The notes below the pieces were generated by a model, which saw nothing but the letters and a program-made list of their open reading frames with translations, was not told the origin of the DNA and did not search any database. From Leptolyngbya sp. CCY15150 (GTDB lineage Bacteria; Cyanobacteriota; Cyanobacteriia; RECH01), in the NCBI RefSeq assembly GCF_016888135.1, contig NZ_JACSWB010000164.1, forward strand, positions 94,200-158,199: 64,000 nt of DNA, in the 5' to 3' direction. Shown in pieces: positions 38,899-49,350 of the stretch. A program made the translations under genes and the position numbers. Within the stretch, counting starts at the first letter, position 1. Each line of letters starts with the position of its first letter.

Positions 38899-40713
38899 AT
38901 GGCAAACTTTCGCGACATCCTACGTTATTTCAAAGACTATCGAGCGATCGCCATTTACAGCATTGCGATTACCAGTCTTTTTGAAGTTATTGATCTTGTA
39001 GTGCCCTATATCGTTGGGCAGGTGATTAACATTCTGTCGGGGCAGCCCATTGATGCCATTCTGAACGGGATGGTGCAAGCTCTGGCGACGCTGCTCCAGA
39101 CCACGCCGGGGCAGGAGTTTACCCTGGGTAGTTTATTGGTCATGGTGTTTTTGGTGACGGTGGTGCGATCGCCCATTCAGCCATGGGTGGGTCTTTGGTT
39201 TCACTGGGATATTCCCCTGCGGGCTCGCCGCGACCAAACCCAGCGCACCATTCAAAAAATTCTCACCCTGCCCCTAGAGTTCTATGACGAACATAACCCT
39301 GGCCGCATTGCCGGTCGCCTGGCGCGGGGATTAAGCAATCACACCTGGGGCTACCCAGAAGTGGCGGGTCAGTTTATTCCCAAGCTGGTGCGGGTGATGG
39401 CGATCATTGTCTTCATTGCCCTGCTCAACTGGCCCATTGCCTTGCTGATCTTGGCATCCTTTGTAGGGATGTTAAGTTATCTCTACCTAAAACTGCGGCA
39501 GTTGATTCGCCGAGAAGAAGCCCTCGATCGCTATATGGAAAGCACGGAGAGCCGCACCTCTGAGATCATCACCAATATCAAAACGGTGAAGGCCTTTGCC
39601 ACGGAGCAGGATGAACTGCAGCGCCAAACCCAGCGGCTCAACCGTGAGTTGAAGGTGGTGATCCATCGCATTCACAAGGGCTATGTGGTGCTCTATACCC
39701 AACAGCGTTTGGTGGTGCAGGCAAGTACCTTTGCGGTCTTCGTCCTCACCCTCTGGGCTACCCTGAACGGGCGTATGTCCATTGGGCATTTCATCACCAC
39801 CTACACCGTCGCCAGTATGGCCTACGCGGAACTGGAGCCTTTGAGTATGCTGGCGGAGGTGTTTGCCCGCCGCTATGCCTCGCTGATGCGGTTCCATGAG
39901 TTTATGAAGCTGCCCAGTGGCAGTGATGCCGCTAGCTTGGAGCATGGGGCTGGCATTCGTCAGTATCAGTTTACAGGTAAGGTTGATCTATCCCATGTCA
40001 CCTTTGGCTATGAGCGCGATCGCCCTGTCCTCAATGACATTAACCTGTTGATTGAACCCTACCAAACGGTGGCCCTCGTGGGGCGATCGGGATCGGGTAA
40101 GTCTACCTTGGTGAAGCTGTTGTTCCGCTATTTCGAACCCCAAAGCGGCCGGATTTTGATGGATGGGCAAGATATTCGCCAGTTGGACGTGTCGGGCTAT
40201 CGCAAGCGATTAGCCATTGTTCACCAAGAGGTCGATGTGTTCAACGGTACCCTGCTGGATAACCTTACCTACGGCAACGGCAAGGCCAGCTTTCCGCAGG
40301 TGGAAGAAGCCTGTCGCATTGCGCGGGTGGATGAATTTATCCATCTATTGCCCGATGGCTATTTCACCATCGTGGGGGAACGGGGTGTGCGGCTTTCTGG
40401 CGGACAGCGGCAGCGGTTGGGCATTGCGCGGGCGTTGCTGATGGATCCGGATGTGCTGGTGTTTGATGAAGCTACGTCCAGTCTCGACTATGAGTCGGAG
40501 CGTTCCATTCAGCTCGCCATGCGCAGTATCCTAGGCACCCGCACCACGCTGATCATTGCCCACCGCTTAAGTACGGTGCGGGAAGCCGACAAAATCGTCG
40601 TGCTCGACCAAGGGCAGATTGTAGAAGTGGGCAATCACGAGGAACTCCTGCAGCGGGGTGGTCTCTACCATCGTCTGCATACGCTACAGGAAACTGGGGA
40701 ATTACTGGCTTAG
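38899..40713 (+). CDS. ABC exporter, fused membrane and ATPase domains
   Basis: The 604-residue half-transporter has a six-helix type-IV exporter domain (about 1-320) and one nucleotide-binding domain. The NBD has Walker A LVGRSGSGKSTLVKLLF (near 394), signature LSGGQRQRLGIARALL, Walker B VLVFDEATSSLD and H-loop IIAHRLSTV. It probably works as a homodimer. The substrate (lipid, peptide or drug) is unknown. The ATG at 38899 is chosen over a TTG 13 codons earlier because the conserved region begins there. Its 3' end overlaps the convergent GGDEF gene by 12 bp. Confidence 0.94.
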   Translation: MANFRDILRYFKDYRAIAIYSIAITSLFEVIDLVVPYIVGQVINILSGQPIDAILNGMVQALATLLQTTPGQEFTLGSLLVMVFLVTVVRSPIQPWVGLWFHWDIPLRARRDQTQRTIQKILTLPLEFYDEHNPGRIAGRLARGLSNHTWGYPEVAGQFIPKLVRVMAIIVFIALLNWPIALLILASFVGMLSYLYLKLRQLIRREEALDRYMESTESRTSEIITNIKTVKAFATEQDELQRQTQRLNRELKVVIHRIHKGYVVLYTQQRLVVQASTFAVFVLTLWATLNGRMSIGHFITTYTVASMAYAELEPLSMLAEVFARRYASLMRFHEFMKLPSGSDAASLEHGAGIRQYQFTGKVDLSHVTFGYERDRPVLNDINLLIEPYQTVALVGRSGSGKSTLVKLLFRYFEPQSGRILMDGQDIRQLDVSGYRKRLAIVHQEVDVFNGTLLDNLTYGNGKASFPQVEEACRIARVDEFIHLLPDGYFTIVGERGVRLSGGQRQRLGIARALLMDPDVLVFDEATSSLDYESERSIQLAMRSILGTRTTLIIAHRLSTVREADKIVVLDQGQIVEVGNHEELLQRGGLYHRLHTLQETGELLA

Positions 40714-42093
40714 GCAGTTGGGTGAACTGATCACAGAGCGATCGCGTCCTTCTTTTTTGGCAAGATACAGGGCGCGATCGGCTTGTCTGAGCAATGTGCT
40801 AGCATCACCGTCTACATGAGGAATGGCGCAGGCGATCCCCAAACTGACGGTGACTACGGTACTAACCTGGGAGCGATCGTGGGGGATGGCTAGCGATCGC
40901 ACCACCTGCTGGATCTGATTGGCAATCCATTGCCCGCCGCTCACATCGGTATTGGGTAAGATGACGGCAAACTCTTCTCCACCGTAGCGAGCCAGCAGAT
41001 CGGCGGGGCGCTTCATAATCGTCTGCACGGCCTGGGCAATGCGAATCAGACAATCATCCCCGCACTGATGGCCATAGTGGTCATTGTAGGGTTTGAAATA
41101 ATCAACATCGAACAGAATCAAGGTCAGCGGTTGCTGCTCTCGGGCCAGCCGTAGCCATTCATGCTGCATTTGTTGATCAAAGCGGCGGCGGTTGGCCACT
41201 TGGGTCAAGCCATCTAAATAGGCGAGGGCATCTAGGGTTTTATTGGCCTCTTCCAGCTCTAGCTCAATGGTTTTCCGGGTGGTGATGTCCCGCACGGTGA
41301 TGGCGAAGCCATCTCCCAGCTTCACCGCCACAAAATGATACCAAGCATCGATCGGCTGCCGCTGGTAGTAAAAATCCTGTTCGAGGGGTGTTCCTGTTTC
41401 CACCACCTGCACAAAGTCGTCAAATAGGGTATCGCTAACCTTCTGGAGAAACTGCCGGATGCACGACTTGCCGATCAAATCGTCTTGGCGGCGGTTGAGA
41501 ATCTGGCTGAGGACAGGATTCAGGGTCAAACATTGAAAATCGCAGATGACACTGGTGGCCGGATCCCGCACGGCCTGCAGGGCGGCAATGCCATCCAGCG
41601 AACTGTTGAGGATACTTGATAGCAGAGCCCGAGACTGATATAAAATTTCTTCTGTCTCCGATCGCTTACGAATTTCCTGCTGGAGCTGGAGCTGCTGACG
41701 GCGGATGGTGAGCTGGTTTTCTAAACGGGCGATGACTTCACCGAGCTGAAAAGGCTTGGTAATATAGTCCACTCCGCCCACGTCAAAGGCGCGCACTTTA
41801 TCAATCACTTCATCTAAGGCACTGATGAAAATAATTGGAATATCTTGGGTGCGGACATTGGCCTGCAGGGCTTCACACACCTCATAGCCATCCATATCTG
41901 GCATACGAATATCCAGTAGAATGACGTCCGGAGGCTTGGCCTGGGCGGTTTTGAGCGCCATCCGTCCGGTGGAGACACTGCGTACCTGATAGCCACGCTC
42001 CGATAGTAAGTCGGTTAAAAGGCGCAGGTTCTCGGGAATGTCGTCCACGATTAGCACAGAGCCTTGATTAGGATCATAGTTAGGAGTGTTCAT
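40702..42093 (-). CDS. Response regulator with PAS and GGDEF (diguanylate cyclase)
   Basis: The 463-residue protein has three parts. A receiver domain holds the phospho-acceptor Asp in VILLDIRMPDMDGYEV (near residue 57). A PAS-like domain spans about 150-280. The GGDEF domain has the active-site motif RYGGEEFAVILPN. An inhibitory I-site, RPAD, sits five residues before GGEEF, as in PleD-type enzymes, so product inhibition is likely. It should make c-di-GMP from GTP when phosphorylated. The start overlaps the end of the histidine kinase gene by 14 nt, implying translational coupling and a cognate pair. Confidence 0.95.
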   Translation of the reverse strand: MNTPNYDPNQGSVLIVDDIPENLRLLTDLLSERGYQVRSVSTGRMALKTAQAKPPDVILLDIRMPDMDGYEVCEALQANVRTQDIPIIFISALDEVIDKVRAFDVGGVDYITKPFQLGEVIARLENQLTIRRQQLQLQQEIRKRSETEEILYQSRALLSSILNSSLDGIAALQAVRDPATSVICDFQCLTLNPVLSQILNRRQDDLIGKSCIRQFLQKVSDTLFDDFVQVVETGTPLEQDFYYQRQPIDAWYHFVAVKLGDGFAITVRDITTRKTIELELEEANKTLDALAYLDGLTQVANRRRFDQQMQHEWLRLAREQQPLTLILFDVDYFKPYNDHYGHQCGDDCLIRIAQAVQTIMKRPADLLARYGGEEFAVILPNTDVSGGQWIANQIQQVVRSLAIPHDRSQVSTVVTVSLGIACAIPHVDGDASTLLRQADRALYLAKKEGRDRSVISSPNCLSQ

Positions 42094-45082
42094 CCTGGAT
42101 TTGAGACTCTAAAAACAACAGGATGGCTTCAAACTGAAATTGATTGACCATCGTAGCTAGGGGTTGGGCGATCGCGTCTTGCTCCGCTGGTAGTTGCTCA
42201 ATCAGGGCGATCGCTGTATGGACATCTGCTTCTAAGACGGTTTGATAGAAGGTTTCTAACCAATCCCGAGGCAGTTCTGCGAGGCGATCGCTCCAGGTTT
42301 GATCCAATGATGATGAACCCGATGGTTCAGCCGGCTCTTCAGCATAGCGGTACTGAACGCCTAGATGGTGGGCGATCGCCTCAAAGATCGTGCTTTCTTT
42401 AAATGGCTTGCGGAGAAAGTCATCGCAGCCGGCGGAAAGGATCACGGCCTGTTCTTCTTCTAACACACTAGCCGTGAGGGCAATAATCACCGTGGATTCA
42501 CCTTGGGGGGTGGCTTTGATCCTGCGGGTCGCCTCATAGCCATCCATCACGGGCATTCGTACATCCATCCAGATTAAGTGGGGCTGCCAATCTTGCCAGG
42601 AAGCGATCGCCTCTTGACCATTGCTGGCCTCACGCACGTCAAAGCCAATGGGCAGCAGCAGCTTCATCAACAGTTGTCGATTAGCATCCTTGTCATCTAC
42701 GACTAATAGGCGATAGGTGGGTTGTCCTTCTACTAAACCTATCACCCGCGACGGCTGCACCGCATCGGGAATCACCGCAGTTTGGGCCGGTTCCACCTGG
42801 ATCGAAAACCGTACGGTTGTCCCCACATTGGGCTGACTTTCCACCTGAATATCGCCGCCCATCAAGCGCACAAACTTACGGCTAATGTGCAATCCTAGAC
42901 CGGTGCCCTCCTGCAGCATCCGGCCGCTTTGGGTTTGGTTAAAGGCGCTGAATAGAGTCGGGATCTCCTCTTCGGCAATGCCTACCCCCGTATCGGCTAC
43001 CGCAAAGGTGAGGGTATAGCCAGTAACCGGTTGATGGTTGATGGGTTGCTCCTTGACCGGTTGATCGTTGCCTGATTGATCCTCAACTGATTGATTGTTG
43101 CCCGATTGATTGTTGCCCGATTGATTGTTGACCAATTGCTCCCCAACCGATTGCTCGTTGATGGGTTGCTTCTTGACCGGTTGATCGTTGCCCGACTGAT
43201 CCTCAACAAGATGATTAACCGGGCTATCAACTGGTCTATCAACTGGTCTATCAACTGGTTCATGAACCGATTGATCTTGAACCGTCACCGTCAGGCGTAC
43301 GGAACCCTGGTTGGTGAACTTAATGGCATTACTCAGGAGGTTGATCAACACCTGCTGCAGTTTGACATCATCGCCATGAATATAGCGCGGGAGCGAATCG
43401 GGATAGTCAACAACCAGTTTTATCCCCTTATACTCAGCTCGCAGGAATAGCATATCTTCCAGATCATTCAGCAAACGATGCAGATCGACATCTCGGGTCG
43501 TTAGGATGACCTTATTGGCTTCAATTTTCGACAGGTCTAAAATATTGTTAATCAAAGTCAGCAAGTAGTCGCCGCTGCGGTAGATAATACCGGCATTATC
43601 TAGTTGCGCCTTGGGCATGGCATCGGCCCGCATCATCAACTGGGAAAAGCCAATGATGGCATTCAGGGGCGATCGCAGCTCATGGCTCATGTTGGCAATA
43701 AAGGCACTTTTGGCCCGGTTAGCACTTTCCGCCCGTTCTTTTTCGAGTTCTAGGTTTTGGTTACTGTCTTCTAAATCCGCCGTGCGTTCTGCTACCCGCT
43801 GTTCTAGGGTGGCGATCGCTTCCTGCAGCCGCTGGGCCATTTGGTTAAAAGACGTGCCCAATTGCTCTAGCTCATCAATGCCACTCACTTCCACGGTTTG
43901 GTCAAGCTCTCCACTGGTGATGGCTTTGGAGGCGCGGTTCAGCTTCAGAATTGGTTGGGCAATATATCGACTGGTGATTAAACCCACGGTAATGGCGATG
44001 GTCAGGGCTACGAGGCTCAAAGCCGCCGTCTGCCAAGTGCTAGCGTAGATTTGATCCATGAAGTCTCGCTCAGGAATCACCACCACCACCAGCCAATCTA
44101 GACCCCGCTCGTCGCGAAAGGGTTCGACCCGGACAAAATGCCGGCCGCGATCGCCTAACCCTAGGGTAAACGACTGGCCTGCCTGGAGAGTTTGGAAATC
44201 ACCAAAGCGATCCACCAGTTCCCGCGATGTTGCTCGGATCAGTTCATTATTAACATCGACGGCTTTGAGGCGTTCGGGGGCATTGGTTTCATCCAAAATA
44301 AGAATGTCATCATCGGGAATGGAGCTGGCTACCAAGTTGCCGGTATGCTCAATAATAAATGTTTCGCCAGACTGACCCACCTGTAGCTCATTGAGAAAGG
44401 TATCGAGCTCAACGGTCAACAAAAAGTCTGTCGCACAGATCCCCAGGAGTTGTTGCGTGTTGGGATCATAGACGGGGGTGCTGGCCGTAATCACCGGCAC
44501 AAAGGCATCAAAGTCTAAATAAACGTCGCTCCACGTTGGCATCCGTTGCTGCTGGGTAAGCTGGTACCAAGGGCGCACCCGTGGGTCGTAGGGGCGATCG
44601 CCCCGTCGTTTATAGCGAGCACGGCTGCCATAGGGATCCAGCTCATAGTAATCAAATAGCCATTCTGTATTAGCGTTAGATACCTGCAGTTGGATGGACT
44701 GATCCTCATTGGAATAGCCCACGCCCATGAAGGCTCCATCTTCTGTGGCACAGTAGACGAGGTTGGTGGTGGGAAAAGCCTGGAACTGCTGCCAGAGCAG
44801 ATACTCTCCTTGCACATCTGCAACCTGGATGTCTTCCTGCAGGAGAGCGATCGCATTCACGCTGTTGATTAAAAACGGCATCTCTACATAGAGCTGCGTT
44901 TCTTGGCGAATACGCAAGGTAAGCTCACTCATCAACTGAGTAGCTAGGTTATAGACGGCAGATTGGCTATTGCGGAACGATAAATAGCCCACCACCCCCA
45001 CCGTTCCAACGACCTGCAGCATAAACGGCAACACTAGTGCCACATACAGACGTACCTTAAACCGGCGAGGGTGGCTACCCAT
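42080..45082 (-). CDS. Hybrid sensor histidine kinase with Cache sensor and low-complexity insert in the ATPase domain
   Basis: The 1000-residue protein has two transmembrane helices flanking a periplasmic dCache-type sensor (RPYDPRVRPWYQLTQ; GICATDFLLTVEL). A HAMP linker, a HisKA domain with H-box FIANMSHELRSPLNAIIGF (His near 464), a HATPase domain and a C-terminal receiver (LIWMDVRMPVMDGYEATRRI) follow. The ATPase N-box (LQQVLINLLSNAIKF) and G-boxes (VADTGVGIAEEEI; GTGLGLHISRKFV) are intact. About 83 residues rich in Gln, Asn, Pro and Val, with repeated NNQSG, DQPVK and PVDRP, are inserted between them near residues 604-687. The downstream REC-GGDEF gene is probably its partner. Confidence 0.95.
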   Translation of the reverse strand: MGSHPRRFKVRLYVALVLPFMLQVVGTVGVVGYLSFRNSQSAVYNLATQLMSELTLRIRQETQLYVEMPFLINSVNAIALLQEDIQVADVQGEYLLWQQFQAFPTTNLVYCATEDGAFMGVGYSNEDQSIQLQVSNANTEWLFDYYELDPYGSRARYKRRGDRPYDPRVRPWYQLTQQQRMPTWSDVYLDFDAFVPVITASTPVYDPNTQQLLGICATDFLLTVELDTFLNELQVGQSGETFIIEHTGNLVASSIPDDDILILDETNAPERLKAVDVNNELIRATSRELVDRFGDFQTLQAGQSFTLGLGDRGRHFVRVEPFRDERGLDWLVVVVIPERDFMDQIYASTWQTAALSLVALTIAITVGLITSRYIAQPILKLNRASKAITSGELDQTVEVSGIDELEQLGTSFNQMAQRLQEAIATLEQRVAERTADLEDSNQNLELEKERAESANRAKSAFIANMSHELRSPLNAIIGFSQLMMRADAMPKAQLDNAGIIYRSGDYLLTLINNILDLSKIEANKVILTTRDVDLHRLLNDLEDMLFLRAEYKGIKLVVDYPDSLPRYIHGDDVKLQQVLINLLSNAIKFTNQGSVRLTVTVQDQSVHEPVDRPVDRPVDSPVNHLVEDQSGNDQPVKKQPINEQSVGEQLVNNQSGNNQSGNNQSVEDQSGNDQPVKEQPINHQPVTGYTLTFAVADTGVGIAEEEIPTLFSAFNQTQSGRMLQEGTGLGLHISRKFVRLMGGDIQVESQPNVGTTVRFSIQVEPAQTAVIPDAVQPSRVIGLVEGQPTYRLLVVDDKDANRQLLMKLLLPIGFDVREASNGQEAIASWQDWQPHLIWMDVRMPVMDGYEATRRIKATPQGESTVIIALTASVLEEEQAVILSAGCDDFLRKPFKESTIFEAIAHHLGVQYRYAEEPAEPSGSSSLDQTWSDRLAELPRDWLETFYQTVLEADVHTAIALIEQLPAEQDAIAQPLATMVNQFQFEAILLFLESQIQDEHS
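43037..43260 (-). repeat. In-frame nested repeats inside the histidine kinase gene
   Basis: A 51-bp unit at 43037-43087 recurs at 43157-43207, exactly 120 bp apart with about three differences. Between them lie 15-bp units of TTGCCCGATTGATTG type. To the right, TCAACTGGTCTA recurs in 12-bp steps (about 43227-43258). All units are multiples of three, so the frame is kept. Confidence 0.9.
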
Positions 45083-45100
45083 GGGGCTTTCGTCTCCGTT

Positions 45101-46609
45101 CTAGACCGACGCTGGGGTTGGCGGAACAGGTTCAAGCAGCAGCTTGGTGCGCTTGATTGGTTCAGATAAGGGAGTGGGATAGTTTCCTGTGAAGCAAGCT
45201 GAACAGAAGCTGGTGGTATCTTCCCTTGTTTCCTCTAACATTCCTTCCCAACTGAGATAGGCAAGAGAGTCTACGCCAATCTGCTCCTTGATGGCTGCAA
45301 CGGAGTGGGTGGCAGCAATCAGTTGGTTTTGGCTATCGGTGTCAATGCCGTAGAAACAAGGATGGGTCACCGGCGGCGAGGAAATGCGCATATGGACTTC
45401 CGTCGCGCCTGCATCCCGCAGTGCTTTGACGATCTTGCGGCTGGTGGTGCCTCGCACGATGGAATCATCGACCATCAGCACCCGCTTGCCTTCTAACACA
45501 TCCCGCAGGGGGTTGAGCTTCATGCGAATGCCGGACTCTCGCATCGACTGAGTTGGCTGAATGAACGTGCGACCCACGTAACGGTTTTTGATCAGCCCTT
45601 CTGCATAGGGAATCTCCGACTGCTGCGAGAAGCCGATCGCTGCCGGGATACCCGAATCTGGCACGCCAATCACAATATCAACATCCGCTGGCGATTCTAG
45701 GGCTAAGCGCTTACCCAGACGCATCCGGTAGCTATAGAGCGACTCATCATGCATGATGCTATCGGGGCGGGCAAAGTAAATCATCTCGAATACGCAGAGC
45801 TTGCGTGAGGATTGGGGTGCCCAATGGAAGGACGCCATTCCTTCTTCATTCAGCCACACCACTTCCCCTGGCTCTACATCGCGGATGTATTCTGCGCCAA
45901 TAATATCGAGCCCGCAGGTTTCCGAGGCCAGCACATACCGACGGGGTTTATCCACGTCATCGCTAGGCAAGAGCCCAATCACCAACGGACGAATGCCGTT
46001 GAGATCCCGCACGCCCATGACGCCATCCGGGGTGGCGATCGTCAAACTAAAGGCACCCTGGCAACGGCCAAAGGCACTGATGCTGCCCTCTAGCCAAGTC
46101 TTGCCTTGGTTCACTTCTTGGGCGATCGCTAGGGCAATCAGCTCCGAGTCGGTGGTGGTGAGGATGTCAAACTCCGAATCGGTGAGTTCGTCTCGCAGGT
46201 CACCGGTATTCACCAAGTTGCCGTTGTGGGCGAGGGCGAGGGTGCCTAGGCGCGTTTCCACGAGGGCTGGCTGTGCATTGGAAATGCGGCTCGACCCTGT
46301 TGTGGAGTAGCGGGTGTGCCCTACGGCTAAATGTCCCGGCAGCTTGTTCAAAATGCCTTCGTTGAAGACCTGGGATACGAGACCCATGTCTTTGTGGCTA
46401 TAGACCTGGGAACCATCAAAGGTGGCAATGCCTGCCGACTCTTGCCCTCGATGTTGTAATGCGTAGAGCCCAAAATAGGTTAGCTTGGCCACATCTTCTC
46501 CCGGTGCATAGATGCCAAACACACCACAGGCTTCTTCGGGTTTATCCAATGGCAAGTCGTCATCCCAATGGAGATCAGAGGAGAAACAGTCAGCAGAGTT
46601 AGGCATCAT
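45101..46609 (-). CDS. purF: Amidophosphoribosyltransferase
   Basis: PurF makes 5-phosphoribosylamine from PRPP and glutamine, the first committed step of purine synthesis. From the ATG at 46609, a 27-residue propeptide precedes the catalytic Cys28 in EEACGVFGIYAPGED. The glutaminase domain (LQHRGQESAGIA) is followed by the phosphoribosyltransferase domain with PRPP loop VLMVDDSIVRGTTSRKIV. Conserved late cysteines (CFYGID; FCSACFTGNYP) suggest the Fe-S type. purL lies 264 bp upstream on the same strand. A TTG start nine codons earlier is possible. Confidence 0.96.
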   Translation of the reverse strand: MMPNSADCFSSDLHWDDDLPLDKPEEACGVFGIYAPGEDVAKLTYFGLYALQHRGQESAGIATFDGSQVYSHKDMGLVSQVFNEGILNKLPGHLAVGHTRYSTTGSSRISNAQPALVETRLGTLALAHNGNLVNTGDLRDELTDSEFDILTTTDSELIALAIAQEVNQGKTWLEGSISAFGRCQGAFSLTIATPDGVMGVRDLNGIRPLVIGLLPSDDVDKPRRYVLASETCGLDIIGAEYIRDVEPGEVVWLNEEGMASFHWAPQSSRKLCVFEMIYFARPDSIMHDESLYSYRMRLGKRLALESPADVDIVIGVPDSGIPAAIGFSQQSEIPYAEGLIKNRYVGRTFIQPTQSMRESGIRMKLNPLRDVLEGKRVLMVDDSIVRGTTSRKIVKALRDAGATEVHMRISSPPVTHPCFYGIDTDSQNQLIAATHSVAAIKEQIGVDSLAYLSWEGMLEETREDTTSFCSACFTGNYPTPLSEPIKRTKLLLEPVPPTPASV

Positions 46610-46873
46610 GAGAGGTTGGGTGCTCTTTTTGCTCAAGGGTTTAGGGGTCGAAGCAGGTTGCTGGCTAACCTAGATCGAACTCAACGACACCAAATCACTA
46701 AGCGTTGCCCCTCAAAGGGCGTCTAGTCCTAGGCTGTTGATTAGGTGGGTGAGCCTGACAAGAGTTAACGAAACCTTAACGACATCTCCTTCACGATAAC
46801 AGTAAAGTTACCGCAATTCCCCGAGGGAATACATCGGACAACCTACGGATTTCTCGCCCTAGCAATGCGCCAT

Positions 46874-49213
46874 TTACTGGAGGCGGCGGGCGATCGCGGT
46901 TGACCAACAGTCATCCATCGTCGCGAGATCTGCTGCAATCACCGTGGTTCCTTGCTCCGTAGCGATCGCCAACTGCTGCTGCTCAGTCACCTTGCCCAAA
47001 ACCTGCCAGTGGCCGGCAAGCTGTTCCTGTAGGTAGGCTTCCCATGCCAGCACCTGATCGCTGGTCACCGAGACTAGAATGCGAGCACCTCCCTCGGCAA
47101 ACAGGATGTGATCCCAGCGTTGCTCTGGCTCATCACCCACCGGGAGCTGGATCTCTGCGCCCCGCTGCCCGCTGATGCAAGCCTCAGCAAGGGCGATCGC
47201 CAACCCACCTTCCGCACAGTCATGGGCGGAGCTTACCCAACCTTGGTGAATTCCTGTGCGACAGGCTTGCTGTACCCGTTTTTCGAGCTCCATGTCCACC
47301 ACTGGCGGGCAGCCGGCCACGGTTTGATGCACCACGGCCAGATACTCAGAGCCACCTAGGGTGAGGCTATCTGCAGCGGCACCCACGCCAAGACCGAGCA
47401 GATAAATGCGATCGCCCCCCTGCCGCCAACCCTGACCGCAGATGCGACTCAAATCCTCCACCAGCCCCACCATGCCGACCACCGGGGTGGGATAGATGGC
47501 TTGGGGTTGCCCTTGCGAATCTAAGGTTTCGTTGTAGAGGGAGACGTTGCCGCCGGTGACCGGCGTAGAAAAGACGCGACAGGCTTCAGCTAAACCGCGA
47601 CAGGCCTCAGCCAGTTGCCAGTAGCCAATGGGCTTTTCGGGACTGCCAAAGTTCAGGTTATCGGTGACTGCTAGGGGCTCAGCTCCCACACAGCTCAAAT
47701 TGCGGGCCGCCTCGGCCACCGCCGCCTTTGCGCCTTCGTAGGGATGGAGATACACATAGCGGGCATTGCAGTCCACCGTCGCTGCCACGCCTTTGGTGTA
47801 GGTGGAGGGCGATCGCTCTGCCCCTTGCGGACGCAGACGCACCACTGCCGCATCCGCCCCGCCGGGCATCAGCACCGTATTGTTTTGCACTTGGTGGTCA
47901 TACTGTCGGTAGACCCAGTTCTTGGAGGCGATCGTCGGTGCATCGAGCAGGGTGAGCAGCACCGATGTCCAAGAGGATGGGGAGTCGGTCTGCAAACCCT
48001 GGACGGTGCAGGCAGGCAGGGTAGACTCTTGCCATGCCCAGGCCGTGCGGGCGTAGTCTGGCGGCGTCGCCAGCAGTTCCCGATGATAAATGGGGGTATT
48101 GTCCGACAGCGCCGTAGCGGGAATTTCCGCCGCCACACCACCCTGGAAGAGAATGCGCACGATCGGCTCCGCAATCACCGAGCCCGCCACCACCGCCTGC
48201 AGTTCCCAGCGATGGAAAATATCGATGAGTTCCTGCTCTCGCCCCTTCGCTGCCACAAACAACATGCGTTCCTGGGATTCCGACAGCAGATATTCGTAGG
48301 GCACCATGCCGGTTTCGCGCACCGGAATCAGATCCAAATCTAGCTCAATGCCCACACCGCCCTTGGCGGCCATTTCCGCCGTGGAACAGGTGAGCCCCGC
48401 TGCTCCCATATCCTGAGCTGCCACCACCGCACCGGTTTTGAACGCTTCTAAACAAGCTTCAATCAGGGATTTTTCCAGAAATGGATCGCCTACCTGCACC
48501 GCTGGGCGATCGCGCTCCGATTCATCACTCAGTTCGGCACTGGCAAAGCTGGCACCGCCCATGCCATCCCGTCCCGTCGTGGATCCCACATACAGCACCG
48601 GATTGCCCACACCGATGGCTCCCGATTTGACAATCTCCACCGTTTCCATCAAGCCCAGGGCCATGGCATTCACCAAGGGATTGCCGGCATAGGCAGGGTC
48701 AAAGCAGACTTCCCCGCCCACCGTGGGCACCCCGACACAGTTGCCGTAGTGGGCAATACCCGCCACCACGCCATGCATCAACCGCTGGGTGCGGGCATCC
48801 TTGAGATCACCAAAGCGCAGGGAGTTCAAAATCGCCAGCGGACGAGCGCCCATGGTGAAAATATCCCGCAAAATGCCGCCCACACCGGTGGCTGCTCCCT
48901 GGAACGGTTCCACTGCCGAGGGATGGTTATGGGACTCGATCTTAAACGCCAGATGCAGGCCATCTCCGAGGTCAACCACCCCAGCATTTTCGCCCGGGCC
49001 CACCAAAATGCGATCGCCCGTGGTGGGAAACTGGGACAGCAGCGGCCGCGAATTTTTGTAGCAGCAGTGTTCCGACCACATGACGCCAAACATGCCCAGT
49101 TCAGCCTTATTGGGATGCCGACCCAGGCGGCTGACAATGTCGTCATACTCAGTGGGGGTGATGCCTTCGGCGGCAATTTCTTCAGGGGAAAACGGAGCGG
49201 AGGACACTGACAT
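46874..49213 (-). CDS. purL: Phosphoribosylformylglycinamidine synthase subunit PurL
   Basis: PurL is the ATP-dependent synthetase subunit that converts FGAR to FGAM with PurQ and PurS. The protein of about 779 residues is the small-PurL type without a fused glutaminase. Segments include [49 protein letters not shown] and [16 protein letters not shown], and [15 protein letters not shown] late in the chain. An in-frame ATG at 49255 would add 14 residues; neither start has a clear RBS. It is divergent from purN and precedes purF on the same strand. Confidence 0.96.
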   Translation of the reverse strand: MSVSSAPFSPEEIAAEGITPTEYDDIVSRLGRHPNKAELGMFGVMWSEHCCYKNSRPLLSQFPTTGDRILVGPGENAGVVDLGDGLHLAFKIESHNHPSAVEPFQGAATGVGGILRDIFTMGARPLAILNSLRFGDLKDARTQRLMHGVVAGIAHYGNCVGVPTVGGEVCFDPAYAGNPLVNAMALGLMETVEIVKSGAIGVGNPVLYVGSTTGRDGMGGASFASAELSDESERDRPAVQVGDPFLEKSLIEACLEAFKTGAVVAAQDMGAAGLTCSTAEMAAKGGVGIELDLDLIPVRETGMVPYEYLLSESQERMLFVAAKGREQELIDIFHRWELQAVVAGSVIAEPIVRILFQGGVAAEIPATALSDNTPIYHRELLATPPDYARTAWAWQESTLPACTVQGLQTDSPSSWTSVLLTLLDAPTIASKNWVYRQYDHQVQNNTVLMPGGADAAVVRLRPQGAERSPSTYTKGVAATVDCNARYVYLHPYEGAKAAVAEAARNLSCVGAEPLAVTDNLNFGSPEKPIGYWQLAEACRGLAEACRVFSTPVTGGNVSLYNETLDSQGQPQAIYPTPVVGMVGLVEDLSRICGQGWRQGGDRIYLLGLGVGAAADSLTLGGSEYLAVVHQTVAGCPPVVDMELEKRVQQACRTGIHQGWVSSAHDCAEGGLAIALAEACISGQRGAEIQLPVGDEPEQRWDHILFAEGGARILVSVTSDQVLAWEAYLQEQLAGHWQVLGKVTEQQQLAIATEQGTTVIAADLATMDDCWSTAIARRLQ

Positions 49214-49350
49214 AGGAGATTTGGCGATCGCAACAGTCTCCCATTTTATAAGCATTCGGCAGTGTCGTTAGAGATTCTTCGGATGTTCCAATCTTGACCG
49301 CCCAGCGTGGTAATCTAAGCTGCAATTTCGATGACTCCTGCACCCGTCCC

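Noticed and set aside
43037..43260. Possible iteron array or mobile-element end
   Set aside because: All units are multiples of three within an intact coding frame of the histidine kinase; no replication or transposase gene is nearby.
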